DNA of 64,000 bases. It comes from Xylanimonas protaetiae. Its GTDB lineage: Bacteria; Actinomycetota; Actinomycetes; Actinomycetales; Cellulomonadaceae. Under the pieces are notes generated by a model, which was given only the letters and a program-made list of their open reading frames with translations, ran no database searches and had not been told where the DNA came from. The first letter of the stretch is position 1. Each line of letters starts with the position of its first letter. A program made the translations under genes and the position numbers. Location: NCBI RefSeq assembly GCF_004135385.1, contig NZ_CP035493.1:1054001-1118000 (forward strand), read 5' to 3'. Below are positions 20,354 through 28,612 of the stretch, piece after piece.

Positions 20354-21255
20354 GGCGCCTCCCGCGAGGGCCGGAGGACGAGCGTGCAGCACTTGACGGA
20401 GCCGCCGCCCTTGAGGATCTCGTCGATCTCGACGGGGACTGGCTCGAACCCGCGCTCGCGCAGCTTGGCGTGCATGCCGGTCGCGGCCGCGTTGAGGTAG
20501 ACGTGGCGGCCGTCGCTGACGGCGTTGAGGCCCAGCGCGGCGGCGTCGTCCGGGTCGGCGAGGATCGCGTCGGGGAACAGGTCGCGCAGCGTGTCGAGCG
20601 ACTCGCGGGAGAACGCCTCGGGCAGGTAGGCGACGAGCCCGGCGGCGGCGTCGAGCACCGTGAGCGCGGTGTCCAGGTGGTAGTAGCGCGGGTCGACGAG
20701 CTCGAGCGAGACGACGGTGATGCCCTGCTCGGCGAGCCGCAGACGACGGTCCAGCTCGGCGTGCGCGGCCCGCGAGGTGCGGAACCCGGTGCCGGCGAGC
20801 AGCAGGTCGCCGACCAGCAGGATGTCGCCCTCGCCCTCGTTGAGCTCCTCGGCCTGCCCGAGCGAGACGCCGTCGGCGCCGAGGACGCCCGCACGCGCCG
20901 CGGCGTCGAACCACCGCGCGTACGCGGGTCCCTCCGCGTGCCGCTCCGGGTGCAGGAAGCGCGGGGCGAGCGCCCGCCCACCGACGACGAGGCCGCCGTT
21001 GGCGGCGTAGACCATGTCGGGCAGCCCCGGCTCCGGCTCGACGACGTGGACGGTGTGCCCGTGCCGCTCGTACGTCGCGCGCAGCGCCTCCCACTGCGCG
21101 ACGGCGCGCGCGGTGTCCACGGGGACGCCCAGGTCCATCCACGGGTTGATGGCGTACACGACGTCGAAGTACGTGGGCGGGCACATGAGGAAGGTGCACG
21201 GGGTCGCCGTGCGGCCGGGGGCCACCACGTCCGGGAGGGCGAGCTCGATCGTCAT
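20350..21255 (-). CDS. Amidinohydrolase of the DDAH / arginine dihydrolase superfamily
   Basis: A 301-residue protein of the guanidino-modifying fold. Visible motifs: FLMCPPTYFDVVYAINPWMD at the N-terminus, PGLPDMVYAANGGLV, ELVDPRYYHLDTALTVLD with the catalytic His, and the terminal GGGSVKCCTLVLRPS with the nucleophilic Cys. Candidates are dimethylargininase or the ArgZ-type arginine dihydrolase that gives ornithine; the ornithine cyclodeaminase partner favours the second. TACCGT seven bases before the ATG suggests a leaderless message. The promoter region is shared with a divergent Lrp regulator and has phased GTTGC half-sites. Confidence 0.85.
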   Translation of the reverse strand: MTIELALPDVVAPGRTATPCTFLMCPPTYFDVVYAINPWMDLGVPVDTARAVAQWEALRATYERHGHTVHVVEPEPGLPDMVYAANGGLVVGGRALAPRFLHPERHAEGPAYARWFDAAARAGVLGADGVSLGQAEELNEGEGDILLVGDLLLAGTGFRTSRAAHAELDRRLRLAEQGITVVSLELVDPRYYHLDTALTVLDAAAGLVAYLPEAFSRESLDTLRDLFPDAILADPDDAAALGLNAVSDGRHVYLNAAATGMHAKLRERGFEPVPVEIDEILKGGGSVKCCTLVLRPSREAP

Positions 21256-21262
21256 GCGTCCC

Positions 21263-21268
21263 ACGGTA
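21263..21268 (-). promoter_or_regulatory. Leaderless -10 box of the amidinohydrolase-cyclodeaminase operon
   Basis: TACCGT on the minus strand, seven bases before the ATG at 21255. Confidence 0.5.
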
Positions 21269-21278
21269 CGGACGGTGC

Positions 21279-21350
21279 GTTGCACAACAGACCCTCGTTC
21301 GTTGCGCGATCGGCGGCGGTTCGTTGCCTGTCGTCCCTCCGGCGCAACGA
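21279..21350. promoter_or_regulatory. Phased GTTGC half-sites, probable Lrp/AsnC operator
   Basis: GTTGC begins at 21279, 21301 and 21323, exactly 22 bases apart each time, and GCAAC (its complement) is at 21344-21348. The second and third copies extend to TTCGTTGC. Two-helical-turn phasing is what an Lrp octamer wrapping DNA would need. The array fills the gap between the two divergent -10 boxes. Confidence 0.6.
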
Positions 21351-21358
21351 TCCGTTCC

Positions 21359-21364
21359 TATCCT
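21359..21364 (+). promoter_or_regulatory. Leaderless -10 box of the Lrp regulator gene
   Basis: TATCCT, six bases before the GTG at 21371. Confidence 0.55.
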
Positions 21365-21370
21365 GGCCGG

Positions 21371-21820
21371 GTGGACGACCTCAACCGCCTCATCGTCGGC
21401 TACCTGCTGCGCGACGGGCGCGCGACCTTCCAGGAGATCGGCGACGCCGTCGGGCTGTCGGCGCCGGCGGTGAAGCGGCGCGTGGACCTCATGCGGGCGC
21501 GCGGCGAGATCGCGGGGTTCACGGCCGTCGTCGACCCGCACGTGCTCGGCTGGGAGATCGAGGCCTACGTCGAGATCTTCTGCCACGGCAACGTCAGCCC
21601 GGACGCCCTCGCGCGCGACCTCGGCACCATCCCCGAGGTGGTCGAGGTCGCCACGGTGACGGGCGACGCCGACGCGATCGTCCACGTCATGGCCGCGAGC
21701 ATGGCGGGCATCGAGGCGTCGGTCGAGCGCATCCGCGCGAGCGGGCGGGTGGAGCGCACGCGCACGTCCGTGGTGATGTCGCGCGTGATCGACCGGCCGG
21801 CGCGGCCCACGGGCGGGTAG
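21371..21820 (+). CDS. Lrp/AsnC family transcriptional regulator
   Basis: A 149-residue regulator. An N-terminal winged helix-turn-helix (FQEIGDAVGLSAPAVKRRVDLM, residues about 19-40) leads to a RAM ligand-binding domain (GWEIEAYVEIFCHG, VVEVATVTGDADAIVHVMA). The GTG at 21371 is fixed by TATCCT six bases before it and by the family N-terminus DDLNRLIVGYLLRDGR. It is divergent from the amidinohydrolase-cyclodeaminase operon, with a phased half-site array between. The likely role is amino acid-responsive control of that operon and itself, with arginine, ornithine or proline as candidate ligands. Confidence 0.92.
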   Translation: MDDLNRLIVGYLLRDGRATFQEIGDAVGLSAPAVKRRVDLMRARGEIAGFTAVVDPHVLGWEIEAYVEIFCHGNVSPDALARDLGTIPEVVEVATVTGDADAIVHVMAASMAGIEASVERIRASGRVERTRTSVVMSRVIDRPARPTGG

Positions 21821-21841
21821 CCAGGCCCACGGGCGGGTAGC
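21804..21841 (+). repeat. Tandem 20-bp duplication carrying a stop codon and a -10 box
   Basis: An 18-base word (21804-21821) recurs at 21824-21841. The TAG in the first copy is the stop codon of the Lrp gene. The TAG in the second copy begins TAGCGT, the -10 box of the next gene. Confidence 0.75.
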
Positions 21842-21843
21842 GT
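21838..21843 (+). promoter_or_regulatory. Leaderless -10 box of the small membrane protein gene
   Basis: TAGCGT, six bases before the ATG at 21850. Confidence 0.5.
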
Positions 21844-21849
21844 CGGACC

Positions 21850-22404
21850 ATGCCCGACGAGCCGACGACGGACCCGGGTGCCGCCGCGCCGCGGCCCCCG
21901 GCGACCGCGCGCGGTGCGCTCGCGTCGACGCAGCAGCGCGCCGACGCGCTCACCGTGGCGCTGCGCCACGTCCTGTGGCCGGCGCTCGCGATCGTCCTGG
22001 TGATCGGCGCGCAGGCCGCCGTCCAGCTCGCGGCGACCCGGCCCGACGCCGAGGGCGGGCGGCCGAGCCTGGGCATCTTCGTCGTCTACTCGATCATGCT
22101 GCTGGCGATGCTCCCGGTGCTGGTCACCGTGGGTGCGGCCGGATCGACCGCGCTCCTGTCCAAGCAGCCGCTGCCGCCGCGCGCCCTGGCCGTCCTCGCC
22201 GGGGTCGTCACCCTGCTGTGGGTCGGGTGGGTCGCGGGCGGCAGCATCGGCTGGCTCTTCGGCGTCGTGCTCGGCGCCGCCACCGCGGGCGCCGCGACGG
22301 TGCTCGCGGGGCGCTGGGCGCTGCCCCTGCGCCTCCTCGCCGCCGTCGCGGTCGCGGCGCTCGGCGCCGTCGTCGTGCTGTGGGTGGGCGCCGTCGCCTC
22401 CTGA
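21850..22404 (+). CDS. Small polytopic membrane protein, unknown function
   Basis: A 184-residue protein with a 30-residue Ala/Pro-rich cytoplasmic N-terminus and about five hydrophobic segments (ALAIVLVIGAQAAVQLA, LGIFVVYSIMLLAMLPVLVTVG, ALAVLAGVVTLLWVGWVAGG, FGVVLGAATAGAATVLA, LLAAVAVAALGAVVVLWVG). I recognise no family. The start is set by TAGCGT six bases before the ATG. It follows the Lrp gene in the same direction but appears to have its own promoter. Confidence 0.65.
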   Translation: MPDEPTTDPGAAAPRPPATARGALASTQQRADALTVALRHVLWPALAIVLVIGAQAAVQLAATRPDAEGGRPSLGIFVVYSIMLLAMLPVLVTVGAAGSTALLSKQPLPPRALAVLAGVVTLLWVGWVAGGSIGWLFGVVLGAATAGAATVLAGRWALPLRLLAAVAVAALGAVVVLWVGAVAS

Positions 22405-22449
22405 CGCGCCCGGGACCTCGCCCCGACCTCCGGTGGTGAGCCGCCGGAA

Positions 22450-25400
22450 ATGCGCCCAGGATGGCAAGGCGTGGGGCCAGTTGCGGTGCGACGGGACGAC
22501 ACGGGGAGGGTGCGGAGCACCCTCGCGGTGCTCACCGCGCTCACGCTGCTCCTGTGGGTCCTCGCTCCCGGGCAGGGCGGCGACGCGCAGGCCGCGGTCC
22601 CGGAGCCGGCAGCGGACAGCGCCGTCGTCAGCGTCCGCACCGGGGGCGACCGCACGGGCGTCAACGCCGTCGCGGGGCTCCCCGGCGTCGTCCTGCAGCT
22701 CTTCCGCGGCGCGAACGGGGCGAACCCCGTCACCGAGGCATGGGGGACGTGCACGTCCGACGACGACGGCGACTGCTCCTTCCAGGTGCCCGACGCGCAG
22801 CGCGGCGGCGACGGGACATGCACCGCGGCGGACGCGGGAGCCAACTGCGGCGACCGCTTCTGGGTGCGGCAGACCAGCGCCCCCGCGGGATTCTTCGCGA
22901 ACCCGACCCTCAGCACGGGCGCGGTCGGCACCGGACCCAACCCACCGCCCACGACGGCCCTCGCCTACGAGTTCCAGACCCCCGCGGTGTACGCCAGCCA
23001 GACGTCCACGACGGGACAGCCCGGCGGCAGCTCGACGTTCATGGTGTCGCAGGCGCAGAACACGGGGAACGCGTCGAGCGGGATCTGGCAGCAGTCGCGG
23101 GTCGACCCGCCGCTGCCCGAGCAGTGCGGGCTCGACGTCGCGATCATCCTCGACCTGTCGCTGTCGGTGGGTGCCGCGCTGCCCCAGCTCAAGTCGGCCG
23201 CCGACACCTTCGTCGACGCCCTGACGGGCACGCCCTCGCGCATGTCGCTGTTCTCGTTCTCCCGGGTCTCGCCCGCCGCCGGCACGCAGAACGCCACCGC
23301 GCACCACCCCATCTCCCGCACGGCCGACGCCGCCGAGTTCAAGGCGCTCTACGCCGGCTGGGCCCTCGACAACGCGACCAACTGGGACCGCGGCATCGCC
23401 GCCGCGGCCGAGGCGAACGAGCACTACGACGTCGCCGTCGTCATCACCGACGGGAACCCGACGCTCTACAGCGACCCCGCCCAGAACAACGGCACCTACA
23501 CCCGGTTCCGCGAGGTGGAGAACGGCATCTTCTCGGCGAACGCGCTCAAGGCCCAGGGCACCCGCGTGCTCGCCGTCGGCGTCGGCGCGGGCGTCAGCGA
23601 CCCGAACGCGGCGCTCAACCTCCAGGCCATCTCGGGGACGCAGCCCTTCACGGGGGCCAACGCGGAGACCGCCGACTACTACCAGACGGCGGACTTCGCC
23701 GCGGCCGGCGAGGCCCTGCAGAGCCTCGCCTTCTCCAAGTGCATGCCGTCGCTCACGGTGGTCAAGGCGATCGTCCCGCCCGACGGCGGGATCGAGGACG
23801 CGGTGCCCGCCGGCGCGGGGTGGACGTTCACGGCCGACACCGCGGACACCGACGTGCTCCAGGGGCTGCCCGAGACGCTGCCGACCACCGCCGACGGCAC
23901 GGGCGCCGTCAACTTCCCGCTCGCTTTCGGCGTCGACGGCTCCGCGACCGTCACCGTCCACGAGCAGCAGCAGGACGGGTACGAGCTCGTCCCGCAGGGC
24001 GAGGTCAACGCGTCGTGCACCCTGCGGTCCGCGGAGTTCCCCGACGGGACGCCGCTCGAGGTGGCGAACGACGGCACGGACCCGGCGAGCCCCGGGTTCT
24101 CCTTCACGATGGGCTCCGCCACGGGCGTGAGCTGCGTCGTCTACAACCGGGCGCCGACGCCGCCCGCGACCCTCACGGTGAGCAAGACGTGGGTCGTCGA
24201 CGGCGTCGCGTACCCCGACGGAGAGCAGCCGCCCGAGATCGACGCCGACCTGTGGGTCGACCCGCCCGACGGCGACCCGGCCCCGGCCGACGGCTGGGGC
24301 GCCGGCCACCAGTTCTTCCAGGGCGACACCGTGGGGCTCGCGGAGTCGGTGTCGTTCGGGTCGCGGGACCTGTGCGAGCTCGTGGGTGCGACCGTGACCG
24401 TCGACGGCGCTCCGCCGCCCGTGCCCTTCCCGGCGGCCATGCGCGACCCGGCCGACCCCGACGCCCCACCCGCCGTGGACGGCTTCTTCGACGTCGCCCT
24501 CACGGCGCCGACGACGACGGTCGAGGTCACCAACACCGTGACCTGCCGGACGCTGCTCACCCTGACCAAGATCGTCCTCGGCGGCGGCACCGCGAACCCG
24601 ATGTCGTGGACGCTGTCCGCCGCCGGGCCCGACGGCAGCGGGCCGAGCGGGCCGTCCACCGCGCCCGAGGTGACCGACGTCGAGGTGACGGCCGGCGCGC
24701 CGTACGTGCTCGCCGAGGCCGGCGGCGACCCGCGCTACGCCCAGACCGACCTGCGGAGCACCGTCACGCAGTACCCGGGCGCGTCCGGCTCGGCGTACTG
24801 CCGCACCGTCGCCGCCGACGACTCCTTCGTCTCCGACGTCGTCGACGGGCTCGACGGCGGGGTGCTGCCGCAACTCGGGCAGCGCACCCGGTGCGAGTTC
24901 CTGAACCTCACCGCGACGCTGAGCCTGCGCAAGGTCGTCGAGAACGCCGACGGCGAGCCCGACCCGCCGTCCGCCTGGTCGCTCACCGCGACCCCGGTCG
25001 GGGACGACCTGCCCGCGGGGCTCGGTCCCGTGACCGTCACCGGCACGGCCGCCGGGCTCGGGGCGCGCTTCCTCGTGCGGCCCGGCGTCACCTACGAGCT
25101 CACCGAGACCGCGCCGCCCGACGCCCTCGCGGGGTACACGCTGGCCGACGTCCGGTGCGGCGCGGGGCCGGTCCCGCGCGCCGCCGAGCCGGTGACCGTC
25201 CAGGTCGACCCGCTCGCCGGGGTGCTCTGCACGTTCCGCAACGTCGCCGACCCGTCGTCGTGGACGGTCGCGAAGTCGAGCGACCCCGCCACGGGCTCGA
25301 CCGTGCAGCCCGGCGACGTCATCACCTACACGATCACCGCGACCGACCTCGGCGGCGGCGCGGAGCGCCCGCACGACCTCACGGTCACCGACGACCTCGC

Positions 25401-25836
25401 GGGCGTCCTGGACGACGCGACGCTCGACGCGGGCAGCATCAGCCCGAGCACCGGGACCGCGTCCGTGACCGGCGCGTCGCTCACCTGGAGCATCCCCCTG
25501 CTCGACGGCACCGCGACGCTCACCTACCGGGTGGTGGTCGACGACGACGCCTACGCCGCCACGCTCACGAACGTCGTCACCGGGGGCGGCGTGCAGCCCT
25601 GCCCCGCCGCCGAGCCCGACTGCCGGACGACGACGCAGGTGACGCCGCCCGAGCCGGTGGACCCGACGCCCACGCCCGTCCCGCCGCCGGTCTCGCCGCC
25701 GGGAGCCGTGCCGCCGTCGGGCGGTCTGCCCCGGACGGGAGCCGAGATCGGCCTGACGGCGCTGACCGCGGCACTGCTCGTCGGGCTGGGGGCCGCCGTG
25801 CGCGCGCTGCGGCGGCGGCCCGGGGACAAGCACTGA
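22450..25836 (+). CDS. Sortase-anchored surface protein with von Willebrand A domain
   Basis: A 1128-residue secreted protein. A signal peptide (STLAVLTALTLLLWVLAPG, cut near AQAA) precedes an N-terminal beta domain. A vWA domain from about residue 228 has the MIDAS start DLSLS and the second motif ITDGNP. Several prealbumin/SpaA-like domains follow (TLTKIVLGGGTANP, TLSLRKVVENADGEP), then one DUF11-like domain (WTVAKSSDPATGSTVQPGDV) and a Pro-rich stalk. The sorting signal is LPRTG near 1093, then a membrane helix and Arg-rich tail. The plan resembles pilin-tip adhesins. The start could be the ATG at 22450 or the GTG at 22471, which has CAGGAT eight bases upstream. No sortase is in the window. 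Confidence 0.85.
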   Translation: MRPGWQGVGPVAVRRDDTGRVRSTLAVLTALTLLLWVLAPGQGGDAQAAVPEPAADSAVVSVRTGGDRTGVNAVAGLPGVVLQLFRGANGANPVTEAWGTCTSDDDGDCSFQVPDAQRGGDGTCTAADAGANCGDRFWVRQTSAPAGFFANPTLSTGAVGTGPNPPPTTALAYEFQTPAVYASQTSTTGQPGGSSTFMVSQAQNTGNASSGIWQQSRVDPPLPEQCGLDVAIILDLSLSVGAALPQLKSAADTFVDALTGTPSRMSLFSFSRVSPAAGTQNATAHHPISRTADAAEFKALYAGWALDNATNWDRGIAAAAEANEHYDVAVVITDGNPTLYSDPAQNNGTYTRFREVENGIFSANALKAQGTRVLAVGVGAGVSDPNAALNLQAISGTQPFTGANAETADYYQTADFAAAGEALQSLAFSKCMPSLTVVKAIVPPDGGIEDAVPAGAGWTFTADTADTDVLQGLPETLPTTADGTGAVNFPLAFGVDGSATVTVHEQQQDGYELVPQGEVNASCTLRSAEFPDGTPLEVANDGTDPASPGFSFTMGSATGVSCVVYNRAPTPPATLTVSKTWVVDGVAYPDGEQPPEIDADLWVDPPDGDPAPADGWGAGHQFFQGDTVGLAESVSFGSRDLCELVGATVTVDGAPPPVPFPAAMRDPADPDAPPAVDGFFDVALTAPTTTVEVTNTVTCRTLLTLTKIVLGGGTANPMSWTLSAAGPDGSGPSGPSTAPEVTDVEVTAGAPYVLAEAGGDPRYAQTDLRSTVTQYPGASGSAYCRTVAADDSFVSDVVDGLDGGVLPQLGQRTRCEFLNLTATLSLRKVVENADGEPDPPSAWSLTATPVGDDLPAGLGPVTVTGTAAGLGARFLVRPGVTYELTETAPPDALAGYTLADVRCGAGPVPRAAEPVTVQVDPLAGVLCTFRNVADPSSWTVAKSSDPATGSTVQPGDVITYTITATDLGGGAERPHDLTVTDDLAGVLDDATLDAGSISPSTGTASVTGASLTWSIPLLDGTATLTYRVVVDDDAYAATLTNVVTGGGVQPCPAAEPDCRTTTQVTPPEPVDPTPTPVPPPVSPPGAVPPSGGLPRTGAEIGLTALTAALLVGLGAAVRALRRRPGDKH

Positions 25837-25842
25837 GACAGC

Positions 25843-25896
25843 GTCTGGTTGACTCGGGACATAGTCAGTTCAGACTGGACAGTTTGCCCTGGCAAA
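25843..25896. promoter_or_regulatory. Two inverted repeats upstream of the MarR gene, candidate operators
   Basis: TTTGCC-CT-GGCAAA (25883-25896) is a perfect palindrome. An imperfect one spans 25843-25854 and 25863-25875 and includes TTGACT (25849-25854), a possible -35. TACCGT at 25899-25904 lies five bases before the GTG at 25910. MarR proteins bind such dyads. Confidence 0.5.
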
Positions 25897-25909
25897 GTTA
25901 CCGTGAGGC

Positions 25910-26371
25910 GTGCCCGAACCGCTGACCGCGCCCCCGGCTGCCCCCACCACCGACCCCGCCGCCGTCGTCACGCGCGACCTGCGCGCCGTGATCTCCCGGC
26001 TCCACCGCCGCCTGCGCGAGGTCGCCACCTCCGACGGCCTCACGCCGTCGCAGGTCGCCGCCCTGACCCGCATCGGCAAGCGCGAGGCGAGCTCCGCGAG
26101 CGCCCTCGCCGCGCTCGAGGGCGTGCGGCCGCAGTCGATGGCCGCGACGCTCGCGACGCTCGAGGAACGCGGCCTGGTCCGCCGCGACGCCGACCCCGAG
26201 GACGGCCGCCGCCAGCTCCTCTCCCTCACCGAAACGGGGAGATCGACGTTCGACGGCGAGCGCCAGGCCCGGCGCGAGTGGCTCGCCGACGCCGTCCGCA
26301 CGCACGCCGACGACGACGAACTGCGGGTGCTCGCCCGGGCCGTGGCGATCCTTGAGCGGGTGCTCGCGTGA
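25910..26371 (+). CDS. MarR family transcriptional regulator
   Basis: A 153-residue winged-helix regulator: LHRRLREVATSDGLTPSQVAALTRI, SASALAALEGVRPQSMAATLATLEERGLVRR (recognition helix) and the wing DPEDGRRQLLSLTETGR. The C-terminal helix forms the dimer interface. It starts at a GTG preceded by GAGG and TACCGT. Its TGA overlaps the GTG of a drug-efflux MFS gene, so it very likely represses its own operon and is released by a substrate of the pump. Two palindromes lie just upstream. Confidence 0.92.
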   Translation: MPEPLTAPPAAPTTDPAAVVTRDLRAVISRLHRRLREVATSDGLTPSQVAALTRIGKREASSASALAALEGVRPQSMAATLATLEERGLVRRDADPEDGRRQLLSLTETGRSTFDGERQARREWLADAVRTHADDDELRVLARAVAILERVLA

Positions 26372-27762
26372 CGACGCTCGCCCCGGCACCCGCGACGGGG
26401 CCCGCCGCCGAGGCCCGGTTCCCCCGCCGCCTGGTCGCGCCGATGGTGCTGGGCTCGGTGCTCAACCCCCTCAACACCTCGCTGCTCGCGGTGGCGCTCG
26501 TCCCCATCGGCGTCGCGTTCGGCGCTCCCCCGTCGGAGACGGCGTGGCTGGTCAGCGCGCTCTACCTGGCCTGCGCCGTCGGGCAGCCGGTGACCGGCCG
26601 GCTCATCGACGCCTACGGCCCGCGGCGGCTGTACCTGCTCGGCACCGCGATGGTGGGCGTGGGCGGGCTGCTCGGCGCGTTCGCCCCGCACCTGGGCGTG
26701 CTCGTGGCCGCGCGCGTGCTCATCGGGCTCGGGACGTGCGCGGGCTACCCCGCGTCCATGTCGCTCATCAAGCGGGAGTCCTCGCGCACCGGCCAGGCGT
26801 CGCCCGCCTCGCTCCTCGCGGCGCTCTCGTTCGCCAACCAGGTGGTCGCCGTCGTCGGGCCGTCGCTCGGCGGGCTGCTGGTCGACGTCGGCGGCTGGCG
26901 TGCGGTGTTCACCGTCAACGTGCCGTTCGCGGTCGCGTGCCTGGTGCTGGGCGCGCTCCACCTGCCGCGCGAGCCGAGGCCGGCACCCGGCACCGCGCGG
27001 GTGCGGCGGCGCTGGGACCTGCTGGGGATCGGGCTGTTCACCGTCGCGCTGGTCGCGCTCCTGCTGTTCCTGATGGACCCGGCGGCGGCGCGCCTGTGGA
27101 TGCTGGGCCTGGCGGTCGCGGCCGGGGCGGGGTTCGTGCTGCGCGAGCTGCGCGCGGCCGAGCCGTTCCTCGACGTGCGGGTGCTCGGCCAGAACCGGCC
27201 GCTGCTGGTCACCTACGCGCGGCAGCTGCTCACCGGCGTCGTCATGTACTCGGTGGTGTACGGGCTGCCGCAGTGGCTCGAGCACGGGCGCGGGCTCACG
27301 CCCTCGCAGACCGGGCTGATCCTGCTGCCGATGTTCGGCACCGCGATGGTCGGCACCGTCGTCACGCGCAAGCAGCGCGGCGTGCTCGGCCGCCTGCTGC
27401 TGGGCTCAGCGATGCAGCTCGCCGCGTGCGTGGCGCTGCTCGCCGTGCACGGCAGCACCCCCGTCGTCGTGCTGCTGGTGATCATGGCCCTGTTCGGGCT
27501 GCCACAGGCCCTCAACGGGCTCGCCAACCAGAACGCGCTGTACGACCAGGCGACGCCCGACCAGATCGGCGCCGCGTCCGGCCTGTTCCGCACCTTCATG
27601 TACCTCGGTGCGCTGACGTCGTCGGCCGCGACCGCCTCCGCCTTCCGCGAGGCGGCCGACACGAGCGGCCTGCACGCGCTCGCCGTCTTCGCGGCGGCGT
27701 GCGCCGCGCTGCTCCTGGCGACGGTCGTCGCGGAGCTGCTGCTCCGCCGCCGGTCTCGCTGA
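26368..27762 (+). CDS. MFS efflux transporter (DHA family)
   Basis: A 464-residue major facilitator protein with at least 12 hydrophobic segments. Family motif A is seen as GRLIDAYGPRRLYLLG, and a motif C-like GPSLGGLLVDVGGWRAVF follows. It looks like a proton-driven multidrug exporter. The GTG start overlaps the TGA of the MarR gene (GTGA), so the pair is translationally coupled. A 60-bp perfect palindrome three bases after its stop probably ends the transcript. Confidence 0.9.
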   Translation: MTTLAPAPATGPAAEARFPRRLVAPMVLGSVLNPLNTSLLAVALVPIGVAFGAPPSETAWLVSALYLACAVGQPVTGRLIDAYGPRRLYLLGTAMVGVGGLLGAFAPHLGVLVAARVLIGLGTCAGYPASMSLIKRESSRTGQASPASLLAALSFANQVVAVVGPSLGGLLVDVGGWRAVFTVNVPFAVACLVLGALHLPREPRPAPGTARVRRRWDLLGIGLFTVALVALLLFLMDPAAARLWMLGLAVAAGAGFVLRELRAAEPFLDVRVLGQNRPLLVTYARQLLTGVVMYSVVYGLPQWLEHGRGLTPSQTGLILLPMFGTAMVGTVVTRKQRGVLGRLLLGSAMQLAACVALLAVHGSTPVVVLLVIMALFGLPQALNGLANQNALYDQATPDQIGAASGLFRTFMYLGALTSSAATASAFREAADTSGLHALAVFAAACAALLLATVVAELLLRRRSR

Positions 27763-27764
27763 AC

Positions 27765-27824
27765 GCGAGCGTCCCGGTACGTCACACGATCCGGCCCTGT
27801 GCCGTGACGTACCGGGACGCTCGC
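27765..27824. repeat. Long palindrome, family A copy 1
   Basis: Arms 27765-27785 and 27804-27824 are a perfect 21-bp inverted repeat with an 18-base loop. The arm core is GCGTCCCGGTACGTCAC. A second copy lies at 28543-28595 with a compensated base change. It could terminate the MFS gene but its conservation suggests a repeat family. Confidence 0.85.
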
Positions 27825-27852
27825 GGCCACCTTCACCCTCAGGAGAGAATCC

Positions 27853-28455
27853 GTGCCCGTCACCACCCTCGACCCCCGCTCCGCGCTCGTCGTCGTCGAC
27901 CTCCAGGCCGGCATCGCCGGCATGCCGACCGAGCCGCACGCCGCGGCCGACGTCGTCGCGCGCTCGGCGCGCCTCGCCGACGCGTTCCGCGCGAAGGACC
28001 TGCCCGTCGTGCTCGTCCGCGTCACGGCGCTGCCCGACGGCGCCGACGCCGTCCGCGGGCGCAGCGACCTCACCGCGGCCGCTCCGGCGGGCCAGGCGGC
28101 AGCTGCCCGCCCGGCCGGGTGGGACGTCATCGTCGACGAGCTCGGCGGACCCGCCGGCAAGGACGGCGACATCGTCGTCACCAAGCGCAACTGGGGTGCC
28201 TTCTACGGCACCGACCTCGACGTGCAGCTCCGCCGCCGCGGCGTCACGCACGTGGTGATCACCGGCATCGCGACGTCGATCGGCGTCGAGTCGACCGCCC
28301 GCCAGGCCCACGAGCACGACTACCACGTGACGGTCGCGACCGACGCCGTCGCCGACCGCAGCACGGTCGACCACGAGCACGCGGTGACGCGGATCTTCCC
28401 GCGCCTCGCGGAGACGGGCACGACCGCGGAGGTCCTGGCGCTCCTGGGCGCCTGA
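27853..28455 (+). CDS. Isochorismatase-fold hydrolase lacking the catalytic Cys
   Basis: A 200-residue cysteine-hydrolase-superfamily protein. Asp16 (ALVVVDLQ) and Lys111 (VVTKRNW) of the triad are present. In the nucleophile loop, ITGIATSIGVESTAR, Gly144 stands where nicotinamidases have Cys. True isochorismatases such as PhzD also have a non-Cys residue there and use an Asp/Lys mechanism, so vinyl-ether hydrolysis is possible. The GTG at 27853 has AGGAGAG eight bases upstream. It sits alone, flanked by the two family A palindromes. Confidence 0.82.
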   Translation: MPVTTLDPRSALVVVDLQAGIAGMPTEPHAAADVVARSARLADAFRAKDLPVVLVRVTALPDGADAVRGRSDLTAAAPAGQAAAARPAGWDVIVDELGGPAGKDGDIVVTKRNWGAFYGTDLDVQLRRRGVTHVVITGIATSIGVESTARQAHEHDYHVTVATDAVADRSTVDHEHAVTRIFPRLAETGTTAEVLALLGA

Positions 28456-28542
28456 CCTGCCGGACGGGCGCACGGCGGGCCGTCGTCGGGCCGCCACCCG
28501 GCCGCCACCCGGCCGCTGCCGCCCGCTGCCGGACGACGGCGG

Positions 28543-28595
28543 GCGAGCGTCCCGGTCCGTCACGCCAACAGGGCGTTGGCGTGACGGACCGGGAC
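28543..28595. repeat. Long palindrome, family A copy 2
   Basis: Arms 28549-28569 and 28575-28595 are a perfect 21-bp inverted repeat with a 5-base loop; GCGAGC to the left is shared with copy 1 but not mirrored on the right. Relative to copy 1 the arms carry an A-to-C change compensated by T-to-G opposite. It lies between convergent genes. Confidence 0.85.
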
Positions 28596-28612
28596 ACTGA
28601 GCCGCGCGAGGC

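Noticed and set aside
21565-25833. A 1400-codon open frame on the minus strand
   Set aside because: It is antisense to the vWA surface protein and the genes before it, has no recognisable domain and is Arg/Gly-rich.
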